Positions 8,286 to 17,836 of a DNA stretch of 64,000 nucleotides are shown piece by piece. Within the stretch, counting starts at the first letter, position 1; every line of letters starts with the position of its first letter. Position numbers and translations under genes: made by a program. Source of the stretch: Pacificoceanicola sp049341065 (GTDB lineage Bacteria > Pseudomonadota > Alphaproteobacteria > Rhodobacterales > Rhodobacteraceae); NCBI RefSeq assembly GCF_049341065.1, contig NZ_JBMPIX010000009.1, positions 124,001 through 188,000 on the forward strand. The letters run 5' to 3'. The notes below the pieces were generated by a model that was not told where the DNA came from, did not search any database, and was given only the letters and a program-made list of their open reading frames with translations.

Positions 8286-10970
8286 ATGTCGCGTTACGAC
8301 CCCGCATCGATCGAGCCGAAGTGGCAAGAGGCCTGGGACAAGGCCGAAACCTTCAAGGCGACCCGGACAGGCGACAAGCCCAAGTATTATGTGCTTGAGA
8401 TGTTCCCCTACCCTTCGGGCCGCATCCACATCGGCCATGTGCGCAACTACACCATGGGCGACGTGATCGCGCGCCACAAACTGGCGACAGGCCATAACGT
8501 CTTGCACCCGATGGGCTTTGACGCCTTTGGCATGCCCGCCGAAAACGCCGCGATGGCGATTGGCGGCCATCCCAAGACATGGACCTACGAAAACATCGAC
8601 ACCATGGTCGGGCAGATGAAGCCGCTGGGCTTTGGCCTTGACTGGTCGCGCATGTTCGCCACCTGCGATCCGGAATACTATGGCCAGCAGCAGGCGCTGT
8701 TCATCGACTTTCTCGAAAAAGGCTTGGTGTATCGCAAGAACGCCGTGGTCAACTGGGATCCGGTCGACATGACCGTGCTGGCCAACGAACAGGTAATCGA
8801 CGGCAAGGGCTGGCGCTCGGGTGCCGAGGTCGAACGGCGCGAGTTGACCCAGTGGTTCTTCAAGATCTCGGATTTCTCCGAGGAACTGCTCGACGCGCTC
8901 GACACGCTTGATAACTGGCCTGCCAAGGTCAAACTGATGCAGGCCAACTGGATCGGCAAATCGCGCGGCCTTCAATTTGCCTTCAGCACCATCGACGGCC
9001 CCGAGGGCTTTGACCGGATCGAGGTTTACACCACCCGGCCTGATACGCTGATGGGCGCGTCTTTTGTCGGCATTTCGCCCGACCACCCGCTGGCCAAACA
9101 GCTGGAAAAGGACGACCCGAAAATTGCCGAGATCCTCGCCGAGATGCGCAAGGGCGGCACCACCGAAGAGGCGCTCGAAAAGGCTGAGAAGCTTGGGTTC
9201 GACACAGGGCTGACGGTCCGCCATCCCTTTGACACCTCATGGGAATTGCCGGTTTATATCGCCAACTTCATCCTGATGGACTACGGCACGGGCGCGATCT
9301 TTGGCTGCCCGGGGCACGATCAGCGCGACCATGATTTTTGCATCAAATACGACCTGCCGATCATCGACACCTTTCTGCCTTTGGATGGCGATTACGACAT
9401 CCAAAAGGAACCTTTCGTTCCCGCCAAGACGGAAAAGGTCCGTTTTACCCGCCTTGTCGCGGGCAACGAGATCCAAACCGGCAACGAAGCCATCGACGCC
9501 ACGATCGACTTTTGCGAAGCGAACGGCGTCGGCCAGGGCGTAACCAAGTTTCGCCTGCGCGATTGGGGCCTGTCGCGCCAGCGCTATTGGGGCTGCCCGA
9601 TCCCCGTGGTGCATTGCGACACCTGCGGCGTGGTGCCTGAAAAGAAAGAGAACCTGCCGGTCGAACTGCCCGATGACGTGACCTTTGACGTGCCGGGCAA
9701 CCCGCTGGATCGCCATCCCACGTGGCGCGATTGTGCCTGCCCCTCCTGCGGCGCACCGGCCAAGCGCGAAACCGACACGATGGACACCTTTGTCGATTCG
9801 TCGTGGTATTTCGCACGCTTCACCGCGCCGCGCGCGGACACGCCGACCGTCATGGCCGAGGCGGACTACTGGATGAACGTCGATCAGTATATCGGCGGCA
9901 TCGAACACGCGATCCTGCACCTGCTTTATTCACGTTTCTTTGCTCGCGCTATGAACATCTGTGGCCACCTGCCCGAGAAATCGCGCGAACCCTTTGACGC
10001 GCTGTTTACCCAAGGCATGGTGACCCACGCGATTTACCAGTCATACCGCTATGACGAGAACGAGACTGGTGATCCCAATATTCGAAGTACGACACAAAGA
10101 CCGATTTACCATTACCCTGAAGAGGTGATCGAGTTTACTAATTCGAGCGGTGAAAAGCGAGCTATCCTGAAGTCGGTGGTCGAGGAGTTGGCGGAAGAAG
10201 TTGGTGATCCCACCGACTACGAACGGATTGATCAGATCGCCAAGGGTCGCGGGGAAAACGTCAGTATCATCCCCTCGGCCAAGATGTCCAAGTCCAAGAA
10301 CAACGTTGTGGACCCGGTCGAGATCATCAAGACCTATGGCGCCGACACCGCGCGCTGGTTCGTGCTGTCCGACAGCCCGCCGGAACGCGACGTGGAATGG
10401 ACCGCCTCCGGCGCCGAAGCCGCGCACCGGCATCTGAGCCGCGTCCACCGCATCGCCACCGAAATCGCGACACTTGACGTCGAAACCACCGGCGAGGACG
10501 ACGCCCTGCTGCGCGAAATGCAGAAGGCCATCCACGACGTGACGCTTGGCGTCGAAAGTTTTGGCTTCAATGCGTCGATCGCCAAACTCTACGCCTTTAC
10601 CAATGCGCTGCAGAAATCCCGCGCCGGCAAGACCGCCAAAACGCTGGCCGCCAAGACACTGGCACAGCTGATGGCGCCAATGACACCGCATCTGTCCGAA
10701 GAGGTCTGGCAGATTCTTGGCGGAACCGGGCTGATCGCCAACGCGCCCTGGCCCGAGGCAGATGAATCGATGCTGGTCGAAGACACCGTGACGCTGCCAA
10801 TCCAGATCAACGGCAAGCGCCGCGGCGAAATGCAGGTGCCGCGGGAAATGCCCAAGGAAGAGGTTGAAAAAGCCGCTCTTGCACACGAAGCTGTGGTCAA
10901 GGCCCTTGATGGGGGCCAACCGAAAAAGCTGATCGTGGTGCCGGGGCGGATCGTCAATGTGGTTGTCTAA
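8286..10970 (+). CDS. leuS: Leucyl-tRNA synthetase
   Basis: LeuRS, 894 residues, charges tRNA-Leu with leucine. The class I HIGH motif is at 48-51 (PSGRIHIGH), the editing domain lies in the middle third, a zinc-type Cys cluster (CDTCG..CPSCG) is near 440-495, and KMSKS is at 666-670. It is preceded by AAAGGA 5-10 bp before the ATG. The stretch 594-642, just before KMSKS where the leucine-specific domain sits, is longer than expected for the group and uses AT-richer codons; it is described under findings. The gene overlaps lptE by 14 bp. Confidence 0.97.
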   Translation: MSRYDPASIEPKWQEAWDKAETFKATRTGDKPKYYVLEMFPYPSGRIHIGHVRNYTMGDVIARHKLATGHNVLHPMGFDAFGMPAENAAMAIGGHPKTWTYENIDTMVGQMKPLGFGLDWSRMFATCDPEYYGQQQALFIDFLEKGLVYRKNAVVNWDPVDMTVLANEQVIDGKGWRSGAEVERRELTQWFFKISDFSEELLDALDTLDNWPAKVKLMQANWIGKSRGLQFAFSTIDGPEGFDRIEVYTTRPDTLMGASFVGISPDHPLAKQLEKDDPKIAEILAEMRKGGTTEEALEKAEKLGFDTGLTVRHPFDTSWELPVYIANFILMDYGTGAIFGCPGHDQRDHDFCIKYDLPIIDTFLPLDGDYDIQKEPFVPAKTEKVRFTRLVAGNEIQTGNEAIDATIDFCEANGVGQGVTKFRLRDWGLSRQRYWGCPIPVVHCDTCGVVPEKKENLPVELPDDVTFDVPGNPLDRHPTWRDCACPSCGAPAKRETDTMDTFVDSSWYFARFTAPRADTPTVMAEADYWMNVDQYIGGIEHAILHLLYSRFFARAMNICGHLPEKSREPFDALFTQGMVTHAIYQSYRYDENETGDPNIRSTTQRPIYHYPEEVIEFTNSSGEKRAILKSVVEELAEEVGDPTDYERIDQIAKGRGENVSIIPSAKMSKSKNNVVDPVEIIKTYGADTARWFVLSDSPPERDVEWTASGAEAAHRHLSRVHRIATEIATLDVETTGEDDALLREMQKAIHDVTLGVESFGFNASIAKLYAFTNALQKSRAGKTAKTLAAKTLAQLMAPMTPHLSEEVWQILGGTGLIANAPWPEADESMLVEDTVTLPIQINGKRRGEMQVPREMPKEEVEKAALAHEAVVKALDGGQPKKLIVVPGRIVNVVV

Positions 10971-11442
10971 AAGAGCAATGATCCTTGGTGCGCTGGCCTT
11001 GGGCGGCTGCGGCTTCACTCCGGTCTACGGACCCGAGGGGGCAGGCAACCGCCTGATGGGACGCATTGCGCTGGATGCGCCGAAAACGCCGAACGACTAC
11101 ATCTTCAACCGTCGGTTCGAGGAACGTTTGGGCCGCGTCAGCAGCGCGCCCTACATTCTGAGCGTCATCAAGAAGACCGATCAGCAGGATCTTGGCAGCA
11201 CCTCGTCCGGCAATACCACGCGGTACCGCCTGCTGGGACGGGCAAATTACACGCTGAAAGACGCCGCCACCGGCGCGGTCCTGCTGCAAGGCCGGACGGA
11301 AAGTTTTACCGGCTATTCTACCACAGGCTCGACCGTGGCGACGCTGGCGGCCGAACGGGATGCAGGCGAGCGGCTGATGATCATCCTCGCCGATCAGGTC
11401 ATCGACAAACTGATCCTGCAAGCCTCTGATCTGCCCGGATGA
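10957..11442 (+). CDS. lptE: LPS assembly lipoprotein LptE
   Basis: A 161-residue lipoprotein whose signal peptide ends in lipobox ALGGC (Cys18), followed by GFTPVYGPEG, the hallmark of alphaproteobacterial LptE. LptE plugs the LptD outer-membrane translocon that inserts lipopolysaccharide. The start overlaps leuS by 14 bp and the stop overlaps holA by 4 bp, so the three genes are one transcript. This gene order is standard in the family. Confidence 0.92.
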   Translation: MWLSKRAMILGALALGGCGFTPVYGPEGAGNRLMGRIALDAPKTPNDYIFNRRFEERLGRVSSAPYILSVIKKTDQQDLGSTSSGNTTRYRLLGRANYTLKDAATGAVLLQGRTESFTGYSTTGSTVATLAAERDAGERLMIILADQVIDKLILQASDLPG

Positions 11443-12464
11443 AACTGAACCCGCGCGACGCGAACGCCTTTTTCCAGCGCCCCGACCCAAAAGTGGCCGG
11501 GCTGCTGATCTTTGGCGAAGACACGATGCGCGTTGCGATGAAACGACAAGAGGTGGTGGCCAATATCACCGGCCCCGCAGGCGAAGAAGAAATGCGCCTG
11601 ACCCGCATCCCCGGCGCCGACTTGCGCAAAGAACCGGCAATGCTGCTGGATGCGGTCAAAGCGCAGGGTTTCTTTCCCGGCCCCCGCGCGGTGCTTGTCG
11701 AGGAAGCCACGGACGGTTTGTCCAAGACCCTTGGCGCGGCCTTGCAGGACTGGCGCGAAGGCGATGCACAGATCGTCGTGACCGCCGGGCAGCTGGCGAC
11801 CAAGTCACCGCTGCGCAAGCTGTTCGAAAGCGCCCCCCATGCCTTTTGCGCGGCACTCTACAATGACCCCATGGGCCGGGCCGAGATCGAGGCGGAACTG
11901 GCCCGCGCAGGGCTGCACGAGGTCGGGCGTGACGCCATGGCAGCGCTTGAGGTGCTGGCGCGCAGCCTGACCCCCGGCGATTTCCGCCAGACGCTGGAAA
12001 AGGTCGCCCTTTACAAACTGGACGACCCGGAACCGCTAACCCCGGATGAGGTTGCGCTAAATGCCCCGGCTTCGGTAGAGGCGGAAATCGACGAAGTGTT
12101 TCATGTGCTGGCCGAAGGCCGCACGCGCGATATCGCCCCGGTGATGCAGCGGCTGTCGGCGCAGGGCGTCGCCCCGGTCACGCTGCTGATCATGGGCGCG
12201 CGGCATTTCCGGACGCTTTATACGCTGGCCTCGGCCCCCGGCGGGCCATCACAGGGCATCGGGCGGCTGCGCCCACCGCTGTTTGGCCCGCGCCGGGACC
12301 GCATAATGAGGCAGGCGCAAAACTGGACAGTGTCCCGGCTGGAATCGGCACTGGATATTTTGATGGAAACCGACCTGACCCTTCGGTCAGCCGGACAAAA
12401 GGCTCCGGCACTGGCCTTGGTCGAACGCGCCTTCGTGCGTCTGGCTTATCTGGCACGCCGTTAA
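11439..12464 (+). CDS. holA: DNA polymerase III delta subunit
   Basis: The clamp-loader delta subunit, 341 residues, opens the beta clamp during replication. The N-terminal AAA+-like part starts MKLNPRDANAFFQRPDPKVAGLLIFGED and the C-terminal collar domain follows. The mid-protein segment EVLARSLTPGDFRQTLEKVALY fits the family. ATGA overlaps the lptE stop, implying translational coupling. The length is usual for the family. Confidence 0.92.
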   Translation: MKLNPRDANAFFQRPDPKVAGLLIFGEDTMRVAMKRQEVVANITGPAGEEEMRLTRIPGADLRKEPAMLLDAVKAQGFFPGPRAVLVEEATDGLSKTLGAALQDWREGDAQIVVTAGQLATKSPLRKLFESAPHAFCAALYNDPMGRAEIEAELARAGLHEVGRDAMAALEVLARSLTPGDFRQTLEKVALYKLDDPEPLTPDEVALNAPASVEAEIDEVFHVLAEGRTRDIAPVMQRLSAQGVAPVTLLIMGARHFRTLYTLASAPGGPSQGIGRLRPPLFGPRRDRIMRQAQNWTVSRLESALDILMETDLTLRSAGQKAPALALVERAFVRLAYLARR

Positions 12465-12479
12465 ACGGAAGGAAAGACA

Positions 12480-13067
12480 GTGAGTTACACACTTTATGGG
12501 TCGGTGCGAAGCCGAGCGTTCCGGGTGCTTTGGATGCTGGAAGAACTGGGTGTGCCATTCACCCATGTACCCGCCGGACCACAATCGGAGGAGGTCCGGC
12601 AGGTCAGCCCGCTGGGCAAAGTGCCGGTGCTGGTCGAAGGCGACATGGTCATCCCAGACAGCTCGGCGATCCTCACCTATCTCGCTGACAAACATGGCGC
12701 CTTTACCGCCCCAGCAGGCACGCAGGAACGCGCCCGGCAGGACGCATGGACTTTCCGCATTCTCGATGAGATCGAGGGCCAGCTTTGGACAGCAGCCAAA
12801 CACACCTTCGTGCTACCCGAGGCCGAGCGCGTGCCGGAGGTCAAGAGCGCCTGCCGCGCCGAGTATGCCCGCAACCTTGAAAAGATCATGGCCGAGGCCG
12901 CAGACCCCTACCTGATGGGCGACGATATCTCGGTGCCGGATTTCATCCTGTGCCATTGTGGTGGCTGGGCGCAAAACGCGAGCTTCCCCGAAGCTCCCGA
13001 GGCGTTTCGGGCCTACGTGAAACGGCTGCGCAGCCGGGAGCCATTCCAAAGGGCCGCTGCGCGGTAG
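12480..13067 (+). CDS. Glutathione S-transferase family protein
   Basis: A 195-residue GST with an N-terminal thioredoxin-like domain (SYTLYGSVRSRAFRVLWML, then GKVPVL with the cis-Pro and DSSAI for glutathione contact) and a C-terminal helical domain. It probably conjugates or reduces small electrophiles using glutathione; the substrate is unknown. The start is a GTG at 12480, preceded by GGAAGGAAAGACA. It follows holA by 15 bp and may be read through from it. Confidence 0.85.
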   Translation: MSYTLYGSVRSRAFRVLWMLEELGVPFTHVPAGPQSEEVRQVSPLGKVPVLVEGDMVIPDSSAILTYLADKHGAFTAPAGTQERARQDAWTFRILDEIEGQLWTAAKHTFVLPEAERVPEVKSACRAEYARNLEKIMAEAADPYLMGDDISVPDFILCHCGGWAQNASFPEAPEAFRAYVKRLRSREPFQRAAAR

Positions 13068-13097
13068 GGGCTCTGCCCCCGCGCTGCGCGCTCCCCC

Positions 13098-13120
13098 GGG
13101 ATATTTAGAGACCAGTGAAG
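13098..13120 (+). repeat. Degenerate copy of an intergenic GTATTT...AAGATGAAG motif
   Basis: GGGATATTTAGAGACCAGTGAAG lies 30 bp after the GST stop, following a GC-rich stretch with CCCCCGGG. It is a diverged match to the cleaner copies at 35181-35200 and 59445-59467. The function is unknown. Confidence 0.3.
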
Positions 13121-13131
13121 GACGTGACGGT

Positions 13132-13446
13132 TCAGGATTTGTCCGTCACGTTTTCCTTGAAGGCTTTTTCAAAGGCTTTTTGCTTTTCAGCGTCGGCGGC
13201 CGTCTGATTCTGGTTTTTCCAGTCATCATAGGGCATGCCGTAGTAGATTTCGCGCGCCTGTTCCTTGTCCATCTCGATGCCACGCTCATTTGCGGCCTCT
13301 TGATACCAGCGGCTCAGGCAGTTGCGGCAAAAACCGGCAAGGTTCATCAGATCGATGTTCTGTACGTCCTTGCGGTCTTCCATCAGGTGCTGACGCAAGC
13401 GGCGAAAGGCGGCGGCTTCGATTTCGAGGCGGGTCTGGTCGTCCAT
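13132..13446 (-). CDS. DUF1244 family protein
   Basis: A 104-residue protein that matches DUF1244 by its conserved core: FRRLRQHLMED, VQNIDLMNLAGFCRNCLSRWY and IYYGMPYDDWK. The family is small, helical and of unknown function. The segment FCRNC holds two cysteines four residues apart that could bind a metal, but this is speculation. It is 13 bp downstream of the N-formylglutamate amidohydrolase-like gene and probably in the same transcript. The highly charged C-terminus lacks conservation cues. Confidence 0.9.
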   Translation of the reverse strand: MDDQTRLEIEAAAFRRLRQHLMEDRKDVQNIDLMNLAGFCRNCLSRWYQEAANERGIEMDKEQAREIYYGMPYDDWKNQNQTAADAEKQKAFEKAFKENVTDKS

Positions 13447-13459
13447 GGCTGTTCTCCTG

Positions 13460-14197
13460 TTATTCTGGCACCTGCGCGAGAGCCTGCACGAGCATGGGGG
13501 CGAGTCGTTCCCCCCAATGCTCCTGCGCGGCCTCTGTTTCGATCAGGTCGTTACGCAGTTCGATCAATGTGTTGTTGCGCCCTTGGTGCAGGGCGTGACG
13601 GTCGATGACGTCGCCGGGCAGATGGCCCGGGTAGGGTTCGTTGCGACCAACGGTCAGATCCGGCTCGGCTTCGAGCAAGGCGATAAGGGGATCGGACAGG
13701 CGGCTGTCGTAGGCGTGCAAGATGCCGATATGCCAGGGCCGGGTCGGGCGACCGCGCAACTGCCGGGTAAAGGAATGCACCGCGACGATGGCCGTATCGT
13801 CGCGCCTGACGGCTAGCCGTGCCAAAGCATCGTGGTAGGGCCGATAGTAAGCGTTCAGGCGCCGTTCCTTTTCAGCCGCATCGGCGCGACGGTTGCCCGG
13901 TATGATCGAGCCGTCGTAGAGCTTCATCAAGAGCGTCGGATCGTCTTCGCCCCGGTTGGGATCAATCACCAGCCGTGAGAAATTGGACAGCAGAACCGGG
14001 GCCCCCAAGGCCCGACCCAGCGCCAAAGCGACCCCAGCGGCGCCCGGATCAAACGCGATATGCCGCGCCATGTCGGAATCATGCAGGCCAAGCGTCCCCC
14101 CCAGATCCGGAGGAACGGTGTTCGACGCGTGATCACAGGTTATGAGCCAAGGGCTATCGCGGTCTTCGCCATCAATATGGTAAGGAGTATATGTCAT
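13460..14197 (-). CDS. N-formylglutamate amidohydrolase family protein
   Basis: A 245-residue member of the FGase family (HutG-like Zn hydrolases). Visible marks are WLITCDHASNTVP near 16-28, FSRLVIDPNR, VAVHSFTR and IELRNDLIE near the C-terminus. Family members cleave N-formyl-glutamate or related amides. No hut genes are nearby, so the real substrate is uncertain. The start at 14197 is chosen over a longer frame to 14260 because the family begins at this point. It is divergent from pyk. Confidence 0.85.
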   Translation of the reverse strand: MTYTPYHIDGEDRDSPWLITCDHASNTVPPDLGGTLGLHDSDMARHIAFDPGAAGVALALGRALGAPVLLSNFSRLVIDPNRGEDDPTLLMKLYDGSIIPGNRRADAAEKERRLNAYYRPYHDALARLAVRRDDTAIVAVHSFTRQLRGRPTRPWHIGILHAYDSRLSDPLIALLEAEPDLTVGRNEPYPGHLPGDVIDRHALHQGRNNTLIELRNDLIETEAAQEHWGERLAPMLVQALAQVPE

Positions 14198-14270
14198 GAT
14201 CTCGTTATCGTTTGCATGCAACAGATAATCCAGTTGTACGGTAAAGGGAATTGCGGGCAATGGACGCGCG

Positions 14271-14284
14271 TGATAGCGCTAACG
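14271..14284. promoter_or_regulatory. CceR-like (LacI-family) operator upstream of pyk
   Basis: TGATAGCGCTAACG contains a perfect TAGCGCTA palindrome and matches 12 of 14 positions of TGTTAGCGCTAACA, the site recalled for CceR, the LacI-family regulator of central carbon metabolism in Rhodobacteraceae. It lies 46 bp before the pyk ATG, inside the divergent promoter region. The regulator gene is not in the window. Confidence 0.6.
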
Positions 14285-14329
14285 CGAACGCAGGTACCCA
14301 CTCAGGATACCGAGCCGAGAGGACCCGAT

Positions 14330-15775
<1,446 letters not shown>

Positions 15776-15806
15776 CCTTCTGTTAACTATTTGACAGGAG
15801 TTCCGC

Positions 15807-16031
15807 ATGGATCCCGATACAACTTTGGTCGTCGGCATGGTTTTGGCCGTGCTATCCATTCCGGCTATTGTTTCAGCACTGTCCGATGGCCGCGCTCCAC
15901 GCGCGGCCTCCATCACTGCCATCGTGGCGGGCGGATTGATGGTTTATGCCATCAACCAGAAAGAGGGCGGATATCGCATTAAGGACGTTCCTAACGTGGT
16001 CTACCACGTGATTGGCGATTTCGTCGGCTAA
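15807..16031 (+). CDS. Small two-helix membrane protein of unknown function
   Basis: A 74-residue protein with two hydrophobic segments (about 6-24 and 36-50), separated by SDGRAPRAAS, and a charged C-terminus with NVVYHVIGDFVG. It is not assignable to a characterised family. It has a good ribosome-binding site (ACAGGAG, 7 bp before the ATG) and follows pyk by 31 bp in the same direction, so co-transcription is likely. Codon use is typical of the neighbours, supporting a real gene. Confidence 0.75.
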   Translation: MDPDTTLVVGMVLAVLSIPAIVSALSDGRAPRAASITAIVAGGLMVYAINQKEGGYRIKDVPNVVYHVIGDFVG

Positions 16032-16150
16032 AGCGTTTTACCCGGCAAAGCCCTATTGCCAAAGCTTCCCTGCCCCCCTATACGGCGCGTTCCAACCGTG
16101 CGTCCGGCCCAAGTGGCATGCCGAGTCGCGCGATGTAGAAGGAGACCGAA

Positions 16151-16351
16151 ATGCCCAAGATGAAGACGAAGTCGAGCGCCAAAAAGCGCTTCAAGGTCAC
16201 AGCCACCGGCAAGGTGGTTGGTGGTCAGGCCGGCAAACGCCACGGCATGATCAAGCGCCACAAGAAATTCATCCGCGACGCGCGCGGCACGACAGTTCTG
16301 TCGGAGCCTGACGCAAAGATCATCAAGGGCTTTATGCCCTACGACCGCTAA
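16151..16351 (+). CDS. rpmI: 50S ribosomal protein L35
   Basis: L35, 66 residues, is highly basic with the family core MPKMKTKSSAKKRFKVTATGK and KRHGMIKR. It is part of the large ribosomal subunit. GAAGGAGACCGAA lies before the ATG. It is followed 15 bp later by rplT, the standard pair; infC is not adjacent, as is common in alphaproteobacteria. Confidence 0.98.
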   Translation: MPKMKTKSSAKKRFKVTATGKVVGGQAGKRHGMIKRHKKFIRDARGTTVLSEPDAKIIKGFMPYDR

Positions 16352-16366
16352 TCAGGAGGTTTAGAT

Positions 16367-16732
16367 ATGTCCCGAGTTAAAGGCGGAACCGTCACACACG
16401 CGCGTCACAAGAAGGTCATCAAGGCAGCCAAAGGCTACTATGGCCGTCGCAAGAACACCTTCAAGGTTGCCGCACAGGCCGTCGACAAGGCCAACCAGTA
16501 CGCAACGCGCGACCGTAAGAACCGCAAGCGCAACTTCCGCGCACTGTGGATCCAGCGGATCAACGCGGCTGTCCGCGCCCATGATGAGGCCCTGACGTAC
16601 TCCAAGTTCATCAACGGCCTGACCAAAGCAGGCATCGAGGTGGACCGCAAAGTGTTGGCCGATCTGGCCGTACACGAGCCCGAAGCCTTCGGCGCGATCG
16701 TCGATCAGGCCAAAGGCGCACTGGCAGCCTGA
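16367..16732 (+). CDS. rplT: 50S ribosomal protein L20
   Basis: L20, 121 residues, binds 23S rRNA early in large-subunit assembly. The signature VKGGTVTHARHKKVIKAAKG and the RKNRKRNFRALWIQRINAAVR helix are intact. A strong AGGAGGT site precedes the ATG. In many relatives pheS and pheT follow; here a terminator and a gene-poor stretch come next, which indicates a local rearrangement. Confidence 0.98.
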   Translation: MSRVKGGTVTHARHKKVIKAAKGYYGRRKNTFKVAAQAVDKANQYATRDRKNRKRNFRALWIQRINAAVRAHDEALTYSKFINGLTKAGIEVDRKVLADLAVHEPEAFGAIVDQAKGALAA

Positions 16733-16757
16733 GCTGACAGAACCGATGCAATAAGAC

Positions 16758-16790
16758 AAAAGGCCCGGGCACAGCGCCCGGGCCTTTTTC
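16758..16790 (+). terminator. Strong Rho-independent terminator after rplT
   Basis: Stem AAAAGGCCCGGGC/GCCCGGGCCTTTTT with an ACAGC loop and a T run follows the rplT stop by about 26 bp. Confidence 0.93.
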
Positions 16791-17095
16791 GTTGATCCAG
16801 CCATATTTTGGCACTGTGTGGCAGCGTAATGAATGACAGTCTGGCAAAGCGTCTTTCGGCGGTTTTGCCGCTGCAGGGGCCAGCATTTGCCGCTCGCGGC
16901 TGCTTTTCTATCCTGAGGATGGTTGGGTACGAAACCAATCCGGGATAGCCTGTTGGGCAGCGCGGTCTGGTGCAGTCTCTACTGCTATTCGAACCCTGAC
17001 CAATGATAGCCACGGCGATTGCCTGCATCACTCTTCTCGGCTCAGCCAAAGGCGAAAGCCAGAGACTACGCGATGAAGTCACCAGATGCTGCGTC
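16791..17095. other. Gene-poor stretch between rplT terminator and lolA
   Basis: About 305 bp with no recognisable gene or RNA. A minus-strand open frame across it runs through the L20 terminator into rplT and resembles nothing known, so it is not called. GC content and codon bias fall compared with the neighbours, and the segment may be a decayed remnant left by the rearrangement that put lolA next to rplT. Confidence 0.45.
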
Positions 17096-17695
17096 TCAGC
17101 GCAGCTTTTTCAATTCAGGCTCGATATAGAAAAGACTGTTCGGCAGGTTGGCCTTGGTCAGCCCGCCCAGAACCACCGTCGTCTGGTTGCCGTCGCCGTC
17201 GGTGATGATCCATTGGCGCAACTCGACCGGATTGGCGGTGAACTTCAACTGGATGGTGCCGTATTCCGGACGTTTGGGATCCTGCGCGGTCACTACCGTC
17301 GCCGTCCCGTCATAGCTGTGGCTTTTGACCATGCCCGCCTTTGCGAGATTCACGTTGCGATCAAGGATGATCGACAGCGGCGTCTGGTTTAACGGATAGG
17401 TCTCGGGCTGCGCGTTCAGCTTGCGATCAAGGATATAGACCGCCCCCGCCGAGGCCAGCACCAGCGCGCGTTCCGGCGGGTTATAGTCGAACCGCACCTT
17501 GCCCGGCCGTTTGATCGCGATTGTCCCGGTGGAAATCGTGCCATCGCCGTTGATTTGGGTAAAGCTGCCCTGCGCGGTTTTGAGCGAATTCAGATACTGC
17601 GAGATCGCGCCCAGCGACAACTGCTGCGCGCTTGCCGGGAGCGCGGCGAGGGTGCCAAAGGCCAGAAGGCCGGCGGTGAAAGCTCTGCGGATCAT
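17096..17695 (-). CDS. lolA: Outer-membrane lipoprotein carrier protein LolA family
   Basis: A periplasmic chaperone, 199 residues, that ferries lipoproteins from LolCDE to the outer membrane. It has a signal peptide (MIRRAFTAGLLAFGTLAALPASAQ), then LNSLKTAQGSFTQ, IAIKRPGKVRFDYNPPE (the conserved basic-Arg beta strand) and YPLNQTPLSIIL. The start at 17695 gives a proper signal peptide; a longer frame adds unlikely residues. In relatives lolA follows ftsK directly, but here 913 bp containing an opposing gene separates them. Confidence 0.9.
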   Translation of the reverse strand: MIRRAFTAGLLAFGTLAALPASAQQLSLGAISQYLNSLKTAQGSFTQINGDGTISTGTIAIKRPGKVRFDYNPPERALVLASAGAVYILDRKLNAQPETYPLNQTPLSIILDRNVNLAKAGMVKSHSYDGTATVVTAQDPKRPEYGTIQLKFTANPVELRQWIITDGDGNQTTVVLGGLTKANLPNSLFYIEPELKKLR

Positions 17696-17836
17696 ACTCG
17701 TTCCTTCTTCATCGGGGTGCCCGTTATGTGGCACCTCCCCGTGCGTTATGCGATAGCGCGTGGGTCGCTTTTTGATATCGTGGGCAAATCTCCACCGATC
17801 AAGAGGAAGAGTTTACCGCTTCAACCGTTTGTGTCC

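Noticed and set aside
16705..17082. A minus-strand frame of 125 codons across the rplT end
   Set aside because: It runs through the rplT terminator and into L20, and has no family match; it is treated as chance or a relic.
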